Shown here piece by piece: positions 1 to 8,711 of a DNA stretch of 64,000 nucleotides. Positions within the stretch are counted from its first letter, which is position 1. Each line of letters opens with the position of its first letter. The position numbers and the translations under genes were made by a program. Below the pieces are notes generated by a model. That model ran no database searches. It saw nothing but the letters and a program-made list of their open reading frames with translations, and had not been told where the DNA came from. Origin of the DNA: Virgibacillus siamensis (GTDB lineage Bacteria; Bacillota; Bacilli; Bacillales; Amphibacillaceae); contig NZ_FUIH01000007.1 in assembly GCF_900162695.1 (NCBI RefSeq), forward strand, positions 1,798,001-1,862,000. Direction: 5' to 3'.

Positions 1-1331
1 TGTCGTATGTCTTCAATAACTCCTGTTTCTCCACATCTTCAAACATTTTGGCATTGCCGATATAACGGTTGCGGAGTGGTGTTGTTCCCCGTTCCAAAAA
101 GCTTTTGCCGCGAACACCTTCCGGAATAGCATCTGCTACACGTGCAAGCAGTGATTTAGCCGGTGTTGGAATGGAATTGAACATTCTCAATGATTCCGGT
201 TCGCGGTAAATATTATATCCGCCGAATAACTCATCAGAACCTTCACCTGATAAAACAACTGTGACATGTTTTCGTGCTTCCCGTGCCAGGAAATATAACG
301 GAACACATGACGGATCTGCCAATGGATCATCCATATGCCACATGATTTTCGGCAGTTTTTCCACATATTCTTCAGGTGAAATAATATAGGAGATGTTCTC
401 TACATCCAGCTTTTCCGCTGTTTCTTTGGCAACATCCACTTCTGAAAAACCTTCCCGTTCAAAACCAACTGAGAATGTTTTAATATTCGGATTGAATTTT
501 TTAGCCATTGCAACAATGATGGTGGAATCAATTCCACCGGATAAAAATGAACCAACTGGAACATCACTGCGCATATGAACATTGACAGAATCATACATAA
601 CATCCTGAATCCGCTTTATCCAGTCCTGCTTTTCCATTAACACAGGGTTAAATGTTGCATGCCAATACCGGGTAAACTTCAGTTCTTCCCCGGGCTTTGT
701 CACAAAATAATGGCCAGGCTCCATTTTTTTAATGCCTTTTGTCATGGTTAAAGGCTCAGGCACAAATTGGAAGCTCAAATAGTGCTGCAGCGCCGTATAA
801 TCCACTTCTTCGTCTTCCATCATTAATGTAATGCTTTTCTTCTCAGAGGCAAAAATTGTTCCTTGATTGGATTCTTTGTAAAACAATGGTTTTATACCAA
901 ATGGATCCCTTGCACCGTATAATGTTTCCTTCTCCTTGTCCCAGATAATTATGGAAAACATCCCTCGCAAGTACTGAAATGCATCCTCTTTATGTTTGGA
1001 AAATAAAGCTGCAATTACTTCCGTATCGGATTCGGTCGCAAATGTGTATCCTTCTTTAAGCAAATCCTCTCGTAATTCAACATAATTATAAATTTCCCCA
1101 TTAAAAATAAGCCAGATTTTGTCATCATCATAACTCAATGGCTGCTGGCCGGACTCAATGTCAATAATACTTAGTCGTCTGAATCCGAAAGATACATAGT
1201 CGTCATGATAATACCCTTCATCATCCGGACCTCTATGTGTAATAATATTGTTTTGATTTTCAAATTCATTTAATTGATTTGCATTCATTTCAACTGGTTT
1301 GTTTCGCAGTATTCCTATAAAACCGCACATC
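1..1331 (-). CDS. asnB: Asparagine synthetase (glutamine-hydrolysing), 5' part, truncated by window edge
   Basis: It makes asparagine from aspartate, glutamine and ATP in the cytosol. The frame is open from 1331 to the left edge (443 codons); the family is about 630 residues, so the C-terminal end lies outside. The start is the ATG giving MCGFIGIL, because Cys2 must become the N-terminal nucleophile of the class II glutaminase domain; GAGG sits about 8 nt upstream. An in-frame ATG eight codons further up would bury that cysteine and is rejected. Visible glutaminase motifs include THRGPDDEG and a later NGEIYNYVELR-type stretch. The C-terminal synthetase domain begins in the remaining part. metK lies upstream in the same orientation, as in other Bacillaceae, but the 420-nt gap and its own -10 box argue for separate transcription. 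Confidence 0.95.
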
Positions 1332-1369
1332 TTTTTTGCCTCGCTTTCATTCATGTTGAACCCTTAAGA

Positions 1370-1375
1370 TTATAC
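1370..1375 (-). promoter_or_regulatory. Probable -10 box of asnB
   Basis: On the minus strand this is a perfect TATAAT, about 39 nt upstream of the asnB ATG. No good -35 is seen at 16-18 nt (TCGTAA is the best), so the promoter may be weak or activated. Confidence 0.45.
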
Positions 1376-1474
1376 CATAAATGTAGAATCTTTACGAAAG
1401 GACTTATATTATGCCCGAACAGGATAATCACGTTTGTCACAACCCACAGAATCCATTTTTCAGACAAAATTCAG

Positions 1475-1710
1475 GGCTGGGACAAAAGTGTGTTATCCAA
1501 AGAAAAAAACGAACAACCAATTAGAAAATGGAGCGTCTAGCCGCTCCGGAAATATACTTCGCTTTCCGCGGGCAGCTGTTGAGCCTCCTCGTGCTTACGC
1601 ACTGCGGGGTCTCATCTAGGCTTTACTTCCCGCAGGAGTCTCCGTATATTTCCTACGCTAATTCTCTAATTGTTCGTCTTTTTAATAACACGTTTTGTAA
1701 TGTCCCAGCC
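1475..1710. repeat. Palindromic intergenic repeat, copy 1, with a nested second repeat
   Basis: The left edge GGCTGGGACAAAAGTGTG and the right edge (reverse complement GGCTGGGACATTACAAAACG) are inverted copies of one another, with inner arms CGAACAA / TTGTTCG. Copies at 6889-6993 and 37429-37576 share the arms and the centre (AGCCGCTCCGGAA). This copy carries about 90 extra nt in the middle, roughly 1560-1650 (CGCTTTCCGCGGGC...CCCGCAGGAGTC), which resembles a separate repeat family common in Bacillaceae. It lies between metK and asnB and could fold into a long hairpin acting as a metK terminator. No protein is supported here. Confidence 0.8.
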
Positions 1711-1751
1711 ACGTTTTGTCTAAAAAGAAGTGCATTTAGCACCTCTCTCTA

Positions 1752-2951
1752 TTATTCATTTATAATAGCTTGCAGTTCCTCGATCTTGTCTGTCTTTTCC
1801 CATGGAAATAATATATCTGTTCTGCCGAAGTGTCCGTATGCGGCTGTTTTTTTATAGATTGGACGCTGCAAATCCAACATCCGGATGATTCCAGCCGGCC
1901 GCAGATCAAAAATCTTTCTAGTTGCTTTTTCCATTTCAGATTCAGCAACAGTACCGGTTCCAAATGTGTTAATGGAGATTGAAACCGGCTCTGCTACACC
2001 AATCGCATATGCCAGCTGCACTTCACACGTTTTCGCCAGTCCTGCAGCAACGATATTTTTGGCCACATAACGGGCTGCATATGCAGCAGAGCGATCAACT
2101 TTGGTTGAATCCTTACCACTGAAAGCACCACCACCGTGTCTTGCATATCCACCATACGTATCCACAATGATTTTGCGCCCGGTTAAGCCGGCATCCCCCT
2201 GTGGACCACCGATCACAAACCGGCCCGTTGGATTGATAAAGAATTTTGTTGATTCATCAAGCAGATTCGCTGGAACAATCGGACGTATAACATGTTCAAT
2301 TAAATCTTTTTCAATTTGTTCGGTCGAAATGTCCTGATGATGCTGCGTGGAAATAACAATCGTATTGACTTTAACCGGTTGATTATTTTCATCATATTCT
2401 ACCGTAACCTGTGTTTTACCATCAGGTCGCAAATAATCCAATATATGATCTTTCCGGACATCTGCCAGCCGCTTTGACAATTTATGCGCAAGTGAAATCG
2501 GCAATGGCATTAATTCCTCTGTTTCATCACAGGCAAAACCAAACATCAAACCTTGGTCCCCTGCACCAATAGAAGCAATTTCTTCATCGGTTTTATTCCC
2601 TTGTCTTGTCTCATATGCCGTATCAACCCCGCCGGCAATATCAGCTGACTGTTCATCGATAGCAGTCAGTACAGCACATGTTTCAGCATCAAATCCGAAT
2701 TTTGCCCGCGTATACCCAATATCTTTGATAGTCTGGCGCACAATTGCAGGAATATCTACATATGTAGTAGTAGAAATTTCCCCGGATACCAATACTAATC
2801 CTGTAGTAACAGTTGTTTCGCATGCGACCCTTGCATTAGGATCATTTTTTAATATTTCATCCAAAATGGCATCTGATATTTGATCACAAATCTTGTCCGG
2901 ATGACCTTCTGTAACCGATTCAGATGTAAACAAACGACGATTTGCAGTCAT
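1752..2951 (-). CDS. metK: S-adenosylmethionine synthetase
   Basis: It makes SAM from methionine and ATP. At 399 residues it has the normal family length. Diagnostic motifs are GHPDKICDQISDAILD near residue 16 (ATP and Mg binding), GAGDQGLMFGFA near residue 125 and GGGAFSGKDSTKVDRS near residue 270 (the P-loop-like signature). The start is fixed by GGGGAGG about 10 nt upstream of the ATG. The gene is single and is preceded by an S-box riboswitch and a strong promoter, so its product SAM should repress it. pckA diverges on the other side of the control region. Confidence 0.98.
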   Translation of the reverse strand: MTANRRLFTSESVTEGHPDKICDQISDAILDEILKNDPNARVACETTVTTGLVLVSGEISTTTYVDIPAIVRQTIKDIGYTRAKFGFDAETCAVLTAIDEQSADIAGGVDTAYETRQGNKTDEEIASIGAGDQGLMFGFACDETEELMPLPISLAHKLSKRLADVRKDHILDYLRPDGKTQVTVEYDENNQPVKVNTIVISTQHHQDISTEQIEKDLIEHVIRPIVPANLLDESTKFFINPTGRFVIGGPQGDAGLTGRKIIVDTYGGYARHGGGAFSGKDSTKVDRSAAYAARYVAKNIVAAGLAKTCEVQLAYAIGVAEPVSISINTFGTGTVAESEMEKATRKIFDLRPAGIIRMLDLQRPIYKKTAAYGHFGRTDILFPWEKTDKIEELQAIINE

Positions 2952-3041
2952 ATGACTAAATCCTCCCCTAAAATAGATGGTACGGAAATCTGTCTATTCA
3001 GTGTATGATTATGTTTTAATAAGGTTAGAAAAAATAAAAAA

Positions 3042-3192
3042 ACCTTTCCCGTAATCATGAGGAAAGGAATGTGCAGCCTTTCGCTCTTATTGTCCAAGGA
3101 TAAATCCTTGCTTCAGGTTAGCACCTTTTCACATAACGTGACGGTTGCTGGGCTTCATGGGGTCTGTCCCTCCACCGACTCTGAATAAGAGA
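3042..3192 (-). promoter_or_regulatory. SAM-I (S-box) riboswitch with terminator, leader of metK
   Basis: On the minus strand the aptamer runs from 3192 to 3084. It has P1 arms CTCTTAT/ATAAGAG, the conserved GGTGGAGGGAC, the GATGAAGCCCAGCAACC-type core (here CATGAAGCCCAGCAACC) and GGTGCTAACCTG. It is followed by an intrinsic terminator at about 3067-3034 (CCTTTCC...GGAAAGG, then a long T run). High SAM would stabilise the aptamer and allow termination before metK. Confidence 0.95.
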
Positions 3193-3209
3193 GTTTCCGC
3201 TCGAAATTC

Positions 3210-3238
3210 AGCTTAACGGAATAGCGCCGTCATGTCAA
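3210..3238 (-). promoter_or_regulatory. Sigma-A promoter of metK
   Basis: On the minus strand: -35 TTGACA (3238-3233), a 17-nt spacer and -10 TAAGCT (3215-3210). It lies 18 nt upstream of the S-box P1 helix, the position expected for the leader transcript. Confidence 0.8.
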
Positions 3239-3317
3239 CTCTTAACGTGTGTACACATTTGACAATAAAATTTCATATAATTATTCGTATAATTAGTATG
3301 GACTAATCTTGTGAATG

Positions 3318-3326
3318 TGTTATACT
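3318..3326 (+). promoter_or_regulatory. Possible extended -10 promoter of pckA
   Basis: TGTTATACT is an extended -10 element 72 nt before the pckA start. A TTGACA at 3259-3264 has no -10 at proper spacing, so the exact promoter is uncertain. Confidence 0.35.
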
Positions 3327-3397
3327 AAATAAACAGATTTACACGATGAATCAAATGCATGTCAATTAAAAATCCATCAAAAAGGTAGGTATCACAT

Positions 3398-4987
3398 ATG
3401 AACGCGGTGGAACAATCAAAACTTATCAAAGAATTGCTTTCTCATCACAACTTGCAAAATAATCTCTCCGTGCCACAGCTCGTTGAGAAAATATTATCAC
3501 GCGGTGAGGGAACATTGTCCGCCACAGGTGCTATTCGCGCTACTACCGGTAAATATACCGGACGCTCCCCTAAAGACAAGTTTATCGTACGGGATGAAAC
3601 AACACAGGATGTTATTGACTGGGGATTGGTCAACCAAGAAATTGACGAAGCTTCCTTTGATAACCTGTACGAAAAAGTGATTGCATATTTAAAAAAGAAA
3701 GATGAGCTATACCATTTTAAAGGCTATGCCGGTGCCGATAAAAATTATCGTCTCCCCATTCAGGTTTTTAATGAATATGCATGGCATAACTTATTTTCCA
3801 GACAATTGTTTATTGAACCGACAGAGGAAGAAGTAGAATCGCATCAATCAGAATTCACTATCGTATCTGCTCCTACATACAAGGCAGATCCGAAAGTGGA
3901 CGGAACAAATTCCGAAACATTTATACTTGTTTCATTCAAAAAGCGCACCATTTTGATCGGGGGCACGGAATACGCCGGGGAAATCAAGAAATCCATCTTT
4001 TCCGTGATGAATTTCCTTCTCCCGCAACGTGATATTTTATCAATGCACTGCTCAGCAAACGTTGGCCAGGAAGGCGATGTTGCACTGTTTTTCGGCCTGT
4101 CCGGAACCGGTAAAACAACCCTTTCCGCCGACCCGTACCGTCGTCTGATTGGTGATGACGAACACGGGTGGAGTACCAATGGTGTTTTCAATATTGAAGG
4201 TGGATGTTATGCAAAATGCATTAACCTTTCCAAGGAAAAGGAACCGCAAATATACGAAGCTATCCGATTCGGTTCTGTTTTGGAAAATGTAATTCTGGAT
4301 GAAGGCTCACGAAATCCTGATTATGATGATACATCTTTAACGGAAAACACTCGGGCTGCCTACACACTTGAAAACATCGATAACATTGTTACACCAAGCG
4401 TTGCCGGTCATCCGAATACAATCATTTTCCTAACGGCGGATGCTTCAGGAACCCTTCCGCCAATCAGCAAACTGACTAAAGAACAGGCAATGTATCATTT
4501 TCTGAGCGGCTATACAAGTAAACTTGCCGGTACCGAACGTGGCGTAACCGAACCACAGGCAACTTTTTCGGCCTGTTTCGGTTCACCATTTCTTCCGCTT
4601 GAGCCGTCAACATATGCTGAAATGCTAGGTGAAAAAATCGATCAATATAATACAAATGTTTTTCTTGTGAATACCGGTTGGACCGGTGGATCGTATGGAA
4701 CCGGTAAACGGATGAAGCTCTCCTACACCCGGGCAATGGTTCATTCAGCACTTGAAGGTGAATTAAACTCTGCTGAAACAACCAAGGACGATATTTTCGG
4801 ACTGGAAATTCCAATGCATGTTCCGGGAGTACCGGATGAAGTCCTGATTCCTAAGAAAACATGGAACGATAACGAAGCTTATAACAAAGAAGCTCAGGCG
4901 CTTGCCATGAAATTTCATGATAATTTCAAACAGTTCACCCATGCAGGTGATGAAATCAAAAACGCCGGTCCTTTATACCGGGGTTAA
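3398..4987 (+). CDS. pckA: Phosphoenolpyruvate carboxykinase (ATP)
   Basis: It converts oxaloacetate and ATP to PEP, CO2 and ADP, the first committed step of gluconeogenesis. At 529 residues it has full length. Key sites are the substrate loop near TGRSPKDKFIV (about residue 54), the kinase-1a P-loop GLSGTGKTTLSADP near residue 233, the kinase-2 metal site GDDEHGW that follows, and NTGWTGGSYGTGKRMKL in the C-terminal third. It diverges from metK as in B. subtilis and ends with its own terminator, so it is monocistronic. CcpN-type gluconeogenic control is known for the family in Bacillus, but no operator was identified here. Confidence 0.98.
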   Translation: MNAVEQSKLIKELLSHHNLQNNLSVPQLVEKILSRGEGTLSATGAIRATTGKYTGRSPKDKFIVRDETTQDVIDWGLVNQEIDEASFDNLYEKVIAYLKKKDELYHFKGYAGADKNYRLPIQVFNEYAWHNLFSRQLFIEPTEEEVESHQSEFTIVSAPTYKADPKVDGTNSETFILVSFKKRTILIGGTEYAGEIKKSIFSVMNFLLPQRDILSMHCSANVGQEGDVALFFGLSGTGKTTLSADPYRRLIGDDEHGWSTNGVFNIEGGCYAKCINLSKEKEPQIYEAIRFGSVLENVILDEGSRNPDYDDTSLTENTRAAYTLENIDNIVTPSVAGHPNTIIFLTADASGTLPPISKLTKEQAMYHFLSGYTSKLAGTERGVTEPQATFSACFGSPFLPLEPSTYAEMLGEKIDQYNTNVFLVNTGWTGGSYGTGKRMKLSYTRAMVHSALEGELNSAETTKDDIFGLEIPMHVPGVPDEVLIPKKTWNDNEAYNKEAQALAMKFHDNFKQFTHAGDEIKNAGPLYRG

Positions 4988-5062
4988 AATCAATTGTTTC
5001 CTCATCCCACAAGGATTTTTTAATATATGATGGAAAAAGCTTTTGTCAGGTAAATGCTGACT

Positions 5063-5091
5063 ACGGCCTCTCTTCAGGGGCCGTTTTTTTT
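5063..5091 (+). terminator. Intrinsic terminator of pckA
   Basis: ACGGCCTC...GGGGCCGT hairpin followed by eight T residues, 75 nt after the pckA stop. Confidence 0.9.
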
Positions 5092-5281
5092 GTGCCGGTC
5101 TGAACCAAAGTGGAGGTAAACTAAACTAGGCATGCACACATTATTGCTTGGCAGCATAGATTAATGACAACACATCTTGAATCGGGAAAAGCTGCTAAAA
5201 TCTTTTCCGGATCTATTAAAAATGATGAAAGGGAAAATTCAGAATTTGCGGGGAAAACTGAAAAGCTAAGGAGGAAAAGTC

Positions 5282-6055
5282 ATGTCATTTCTTGCCTTAG
5301 AAAATATTTCACACCATTACTTTTCAGCAAAAACATTTACAAAAGCATTGGATAATATCACATTCAGCGTCAAAGAGGGCCAAATAACAGCTGTCCTTGG
5401 GCCGAGCGGCTGCGGGAAATCCACATTACTTTCCATTATTTCCGGAGAAATTCAGCAAACTGAAGGGAATGTCCTGCTGGATCAGAAGCCTTTAAGCCAA
5501 TCTGAACACACAATTGGACTTATGCTGGAGCACGACTATCTTTTTCCCCGGAAAACAATTATCGATAATGTACTGATTGGCCCCAAAATATCCGGTCAAT
5601 TGTCCACCGAAACCAAACAGAGAGCCGTGGACTTATTATATGATGTCGGTCTGTCTAATGTCAGTAAGACTTATCCTAATGAATTATCCAAGGAGATGCG
5701 ACAACGGGTGGCTTTCATCCGGACTTTAATCACCGACCCGAAAATCCTGCTTATGGATGAACCTTTTTCTGCTCTTGACTACCAGACAAAACTCAAACTC
5801 CAGGATCTTTTCGCAAAAACCCTGAGGACATACCACAAAACAACCCTTCTTGTAACACACGACATCGAGGAAGCGATTGCTATGAGTGATCGGATCATTG
5901 TCATGGAGTCTGGATCAATTGACAGAATATATGACGTTCCAATCGAGCTCCGTGAGGAAAAACCGTTTTTTGTTCGAAGACATCCAAAGTTTCGGATACT
6001 GTTTGAAAAAATTTGGGAAGGATGCCGTAAACATAAAACAGATCCTTTTTATTAA
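5282..6055 (+). CDS. ytlC: ABC transporter ATPase, SsuB/TauB/ThiZ type (YtlC-like), with degenerate motifs
   Basis: It is the nucleotide-binding subunit of a nitrate/sulfonate/pyrimidine-type importer, paired with the permease that follows. Walker A GPSGCGKST is near residue 40, Walker B ILLMDEPFSALD near residue 156 and the switch histidine in LLVTHDIEEA. Two usual motifs are altered. The Q-loop reads LMLEHDYLFP, with leucine where this family has glutamine. The ABC signature reads LSKEMRQR instead of LSGGMRQR. GGAGG stands 8 nt before the ATG. The pckA-ytl-ytkD order matches B. subtilis, where a substrate-binding protein (YtlA) precedes; none is encoded here. Substrate unknown. Confidence 0.88.
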   Translation: MSFLALENISHHYFSAKTFTKALDNITFSVKEGQITAVLGPSGCGKSTLLSIISGEIQQTEGNVLLDQKPLSQSEHTIGLMLEHDYLFPRKTIIDNVLIGPKISGQLSTETKQRAVDLLYDVGLSNVSKTYPNELSKEMRQRVAFIRTLITDPKILLMDEPFSALDYQTKLKLQDLFAKTLRTYHKTTLLVTHDIEEAIAMSDRIIVMESGSIDRIYDVPIELREEKPFFVRRHPKFRILFEKIWEGCRKHKTDPFY

Positions 6056-6071
6056 CGGGCGGTGGAATCAT

Positions 6072-6884
6072 ATGATAGAAGCCAAATCAGATTATCGTCT
6101 TTTTAAACAGCAAAAAAATAAACAAAAACGCGGGAAAAGAATTATATTTTTCCAGCAGCTTTTGATACTGATTGCCTTTTTTGGCTTGTGGGAACTGGCA
6201 AGCGAAATGCAATGGATTAATCCATTGTTATTCAGTTCACCTTCCCGAATTATCAACTTGCTTATTGAAAATGGTTCAGACGGTTTATTATGGATGCACC
6301 TGCGGACAACAATACTTGCAACGTTAGCCGGGATTACGATCGGTACTATTAGCGGAACCCTGATTGCCTGCATACTTTGGTCATTGCGATTTTCCGGCTT
6401 GATGAACCCTTATCGAACCATCATATATGCCATGCCAAAAGTAGCACTTTCACCAATTATCATTGTTGCACTTGGTCCGGGATATGCTTCCATCATTGCC
6501 ATGGGATCGATTATGACGGTACCTGTCACTACATTTGTTGTAAATGCAGCCTTCAGGGAGATTGGCCCCAACTATATCAGAGTTCTAAAAAGCTTTGGTG
6601 CAACAAGAGGACAAATTTTTAAGGAAGCTGTACTTCCTGCTGCTCTCCCGACAATGATTTCGTCCTTAAAGGTGAATGTCAGGCTTTCTTTGGCAGGGGT
6701 TATTGTAGGGGAATTTCTGATGTCAAAACAAGGGCTTGGCTACCTGATTTTGTATGGATTTCAAACGTTCGATATTACCCTTGCTATGTCCAGCCTACTC
6801 CTGTTAACTTTAAGTGCTGCGGTTATGTACAAAATCTTTGAATGGATTGAACAGTACCTGATTAATCCCAAGCATTTCATGTAA
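6072..6884 (+). CDS. ytlD: ABC transporter permease, SsuC/ThiX type (YtlD-like)
   Basis: It is the membrane subunit of the ABC importer begun by the preceding gene, 16 nt downstream. At 270 residues it has about six membrane spans. The EAA-type cytoplasmic loop that contacts the ATPase is visible as ATRGQIFKEAVLPAALPTMISSLK in the C-terminal half. The frame is open further upstream (to 5886), but that extension overlaps the ATPase gene; the ATG at 6072 has GGTGG before it and yields a normal-length protein starting MIEAKSDYRLF. Substrate is not evident; no binding protein is nearby. Confidence 0.9.
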   Translation: MIEAKSDYRLFKQQKNKQKRGKRIIFFQQLLILIAFFGLWELASEMQWINPLLFSSPSRIINLLIENGSDGLLWMHLRTTILATLAGITIGTISGTLIACILWSLRFSGLMNPYRTIIYAMPKVALSPIIIVALGPGYASIIAMGSIMTVPVTTFVVNAAFREIGPNYIRVLKSFGATRGQIFKEAVLPAALPTMISSLKVNVRLSLAGVIVGEFLMSKQGLGYLILYGFQTFDITLAMSSLLLLTLSAAVMYKIFEWIEQYLINPKHFM

Positions 6885-6888
6885 AAAA

Positions 6889-6993
6889 AGGCCGGGACTA
6901 AAGCGTTTATCCAAGAAAATCCGAACGACGAATTAGAAAATGTAGCCGCTCCGGAAGTTCAGCTTTTGGATTACACGTTTTTGGTCCCAGCCT
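6889..6993. repeat. Palindromic intergenic repeat, copy 2 (short form)
   Basis: It shares GGC(C/T)GGGAC, ATCCAAGAAAATCCGAAC, AATTAGAAAATG and AGCCGCTCCGGAA with the copies at 1475 and 37429, and ends in GTCCCAGCC. It lies between the convergent ytlD and ytkD genes and can fold from either strand, so it probably serves as a bidirectional terminator. Confidence 0.8.
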
Positions 6994-6996
6994 CTT

Positions 6997-7461
6997 CTAT
7001 TTAAATTTCAGGTATTTCATACAATGAATTAGAACACCATCTTTCATAATAAAGCTGTACAATTCATTTTGATCCACATTTTCCGGGATGGCATCCAACA
7101 GAACCGGCCCATCTGTTTCATAATACGTATCCCGATTAAGCAATGACGCGATGTCCGCGTAATAAACATTCTTAATAACATTACCAGCTTTACCCGCGAC
7201 AAAATACTGGGCAATATAGCGAATTTTCCGGATTGTGCCCCCTGTTTCCTCCATCACTTCCCGAACAGCAGCCTCGCCTGCTGATTCACCTGGCTCAACT
7301 TTTCCACCCGGGAATTCAAGACCACGATCTTTATGCCGTGTAAGAAGCCATTTCCCATTATATTTGCAAATTACCCAAACATGCTTAGGCTCTTTGGAAA
7401 AAGGGTGATCATCAAAAGATAGCTTTACTTTGTTACGATAATAATCCTTAAACGTATACAT
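6997..7461 (-). CDS. ytkD: NUDIX hydrolase, YtkD-like nucleoside triphosphatase
   Basis: It is a 154-residue NUDIX enzyme. The box GX5EX7REUXEEXGU is complete in GKVEPGESAGEAAVREVMEE followed by TGG, around residues 57-80. YtkD of Bacillus hydrolyses oxidised and normal (d)NTPs. The start taken is the ATG giving MYTFKDYYRNKVKL, which fits the family N-terminus. A TTG four codons upstream (7473) is possible but neither start has a strong ribosome site. It is convergent with ytlD across a palindromic repeat, in the order seen in B. subtilis. Confidence 0.9.
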   Translation of the reverse strand: MYTFKDYYRNKVKLSFDDHPFSKEPKHVWVICKYNGKWLLTRHKDRGLEFPGGKVEPGESAGEAAVREVMEETGGTIRKIRYIAQYFVAGKAGNVIKNVYYADIASLLNRDTYYETDGPVLLDAIPENVDQNELYSFIMKDGVLIHCMKYLKFK

Positions 7462-7494
7462 AAATAACTTCAACTGCTTTCATTTTCTTTTACA

Positions 7495-8100
7495 TCATTG
7501 GTGTTTAATGCTGGTTATTTTCCACTTGCCACCACTATAGGTGAATTCAAACTTTACTGTATAACTGCCATACAAATCATTTTTATTATGCTGGACAACC
7601 TGCACCACATTTTTATCCTTACGTATCATATCATAGTCATTCTGTTCCTGAAACCATGACGGTCTCTCAGTCGGAACAACATACAATCCATCAGCCTTCT
7701 CCTTGAAATAAAAATCAACATATTTTAATGCAACTTCTCTTGTCGTTACTGTTTCAAACTTATTAAGCAATGCTTCCTTAGAATCGAAATGAATAACCTT
7801 GTTATGCTTATCCAAATCCTGTATCAAAATATTCATAAACTGGTTAGTCATTGAAATAACCTTCTGATCCGAAAGCTTTTTCATGTTTTCTGATTGACTT
7901 ATTTTTTTATGTTGGCTGTCCTTTTCAGAGTTCTGAAAAGCCTGGACTTTTTCAACGCTTGTCCTGGATGCTTTTGGATTGTCACTATACTCGTGAGCTG
8001 TAACAGTTTGTACATGTGCAGTTTGGATCAGGAATAATAATGGTAAAACAATCGCCCCGGTAATGATCCATTTAAAATACGTTCGATGGTTATCCTTCAT
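7495..8100 (-). CDS. Secreted or membrane-anchored hypothetical protein
   Basis: A 201-residue protein I do not recognise. After MKDNHRTYFKW a single hydrophobic segment (residues about 12-30) looks like a signal peptide or anchor. The next 60 residues are charged and low in complexity. The C-terminal 90 residues are folded-looking and end in FEFTYSGGKWKITSIKHQ, the kind of beta-strand ending seen in NTF2-like and IseA-like extracytoplasmic domains; this resemblance is weak. The ATG at 8100 is chosen because GGAGGGGG stands about 8 nt upstream; a longer frame to 8184 lacks such a site. It lies 33 nt upstream of ytkD in the same orientation and may be cotranscribed. Confidence 0.75.
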   Translation of the reverse strand: MKDNHRTYFKWIITGAIVLPLLFLIQTAHVQTVTAHEYSDNPKASRTSVEKVQAFQNSEKDSQHKKISQSENMKKLSDQKVISMTNQFMNILIQDLDKHNKVIHFDSKEALLNKFETVTTREVALKYVDFYFKEKADGLYVVPTERPSWFQEQNDYDMIRKDKNVVQVVQHNKNDLYGSYTVKFEFTYSGGKWKITSIKHQ

Positions 8101-8254
8101 TGCTGTTTCCCCCTCCGTATTTATGTATAAGATGAATTTGGTAATACTATTCCTTTTTTCAGGAAATGTAAACGTAATATACACCTGATATCATACATAA
8201 TTTCTGCTGAAGGCTCGTATTCCCCGCAAACGACTGTTTCTTTTGATTGAAAAA

Positions 8255-8278
8255 GAACAGGATCATAAACCCTGTTCC
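8255..8278 (-). terminator. Intrinsic terminator downstream of 8291-8611
   Basis: On the minus strand GAACAGGG...CCTGTTC hairpin followed by TTTTTC, about 13 nt after the stop codon of the upstream gene. Confidence 0.85.
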
Positions 8279-8290
8279 TCCGCAAAATTT

Positions 8291-8611
8291 TTACATATGA
8301 TTTTCAGTTAAGACACCCATATTCGTAATATGCTCTTTTGTTGCGTCATTTCCCAGATCATAAATCAACCGATATGCATCCGTAATCCCGGCATCATAAT
8401 CATCATTCGGTTCATCTTTATGATATGGTCTTATAGGTACATGTGCTCTGAAAAATCCATTGAGATCCGCATCATTCATACGATCTAACTTCGCCCGCAG
8501 CAACTGGGCTTCTTCCCATGTCGCATGGATCACAAAATCGGCATTGTTTCCGTATTCAATTCTGGATATTTCCTGGCTTGCCATATTGACATAATATTTT
8601 TTTCTTTCCAT
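8291..8611 (-). CDS. Conserved Bacillaceae protein of unknown function
   Basis: A 106-residue soluble protein, acidic and with no membrane segment, starting MERKKYYVNMASQEIS. The start at 8611 has GGGAGGTG 7 nt upstream; a longer open frame to 8671 runs through the upstream terminator and is rejected. It has terminators on both sides, so it is a single-gene unit. I recognise it as the kind of small conserved hypothetical protein common in Bacillaceae, but no function can be given from sequence. Confidence 0.8.
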   Translation of the reverse strand: MERKKYYVNMASQEISRIEYGNNADFVIHATWEEAQLLRAKLDRMNDADLNGFFRAHVPIRPYHKDEPNDDYDAGITDAYRLIYDLGNDATKEHITNMGVLTENHM

Positions 8612-8664
8612 ACTGCACCTCCCATTCTTAATTTGCCTAAGAATCGGAAATGAATGTATAGAAA

Positions 8665-8700
8665 AACCCATTCATCCCCTTCCCACGGATGAATGGGTTT
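8665..8700. terminator. Bidirectional-looking terminator of the siderophore ATPase gene
   Basis: AACCCATTCATCC...GGATGAATGGGTT is a 13-bp perfect stem; on the minus strand it is followed by TTTTTC. It closes the gene at 8712-9557. Confidence 0.85.
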
Positions 8701-8711
8701 TGTAAACAAAT

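Noticed and set aside
1274..1857. Three overlapping plus-strand ORFs around the first palindromic repeat
   Set aside because: They run through the asnB start, the repeat element and the end of metK, without ribosome sites or recognisable products.
3259..3293. pckA promoter built on TTGACA at 3259
   Set aside because: The TATAAT boxes at 3276 and 3288 give spacers of 11 and 23 nt, outside the working range.
5164..5355. Remnant of the missing substrate-binding protein gene before ytlC
   Set aside because: The 63-residue frame has no signal peptide or binding-protein motif and overlaps the ytlC start.
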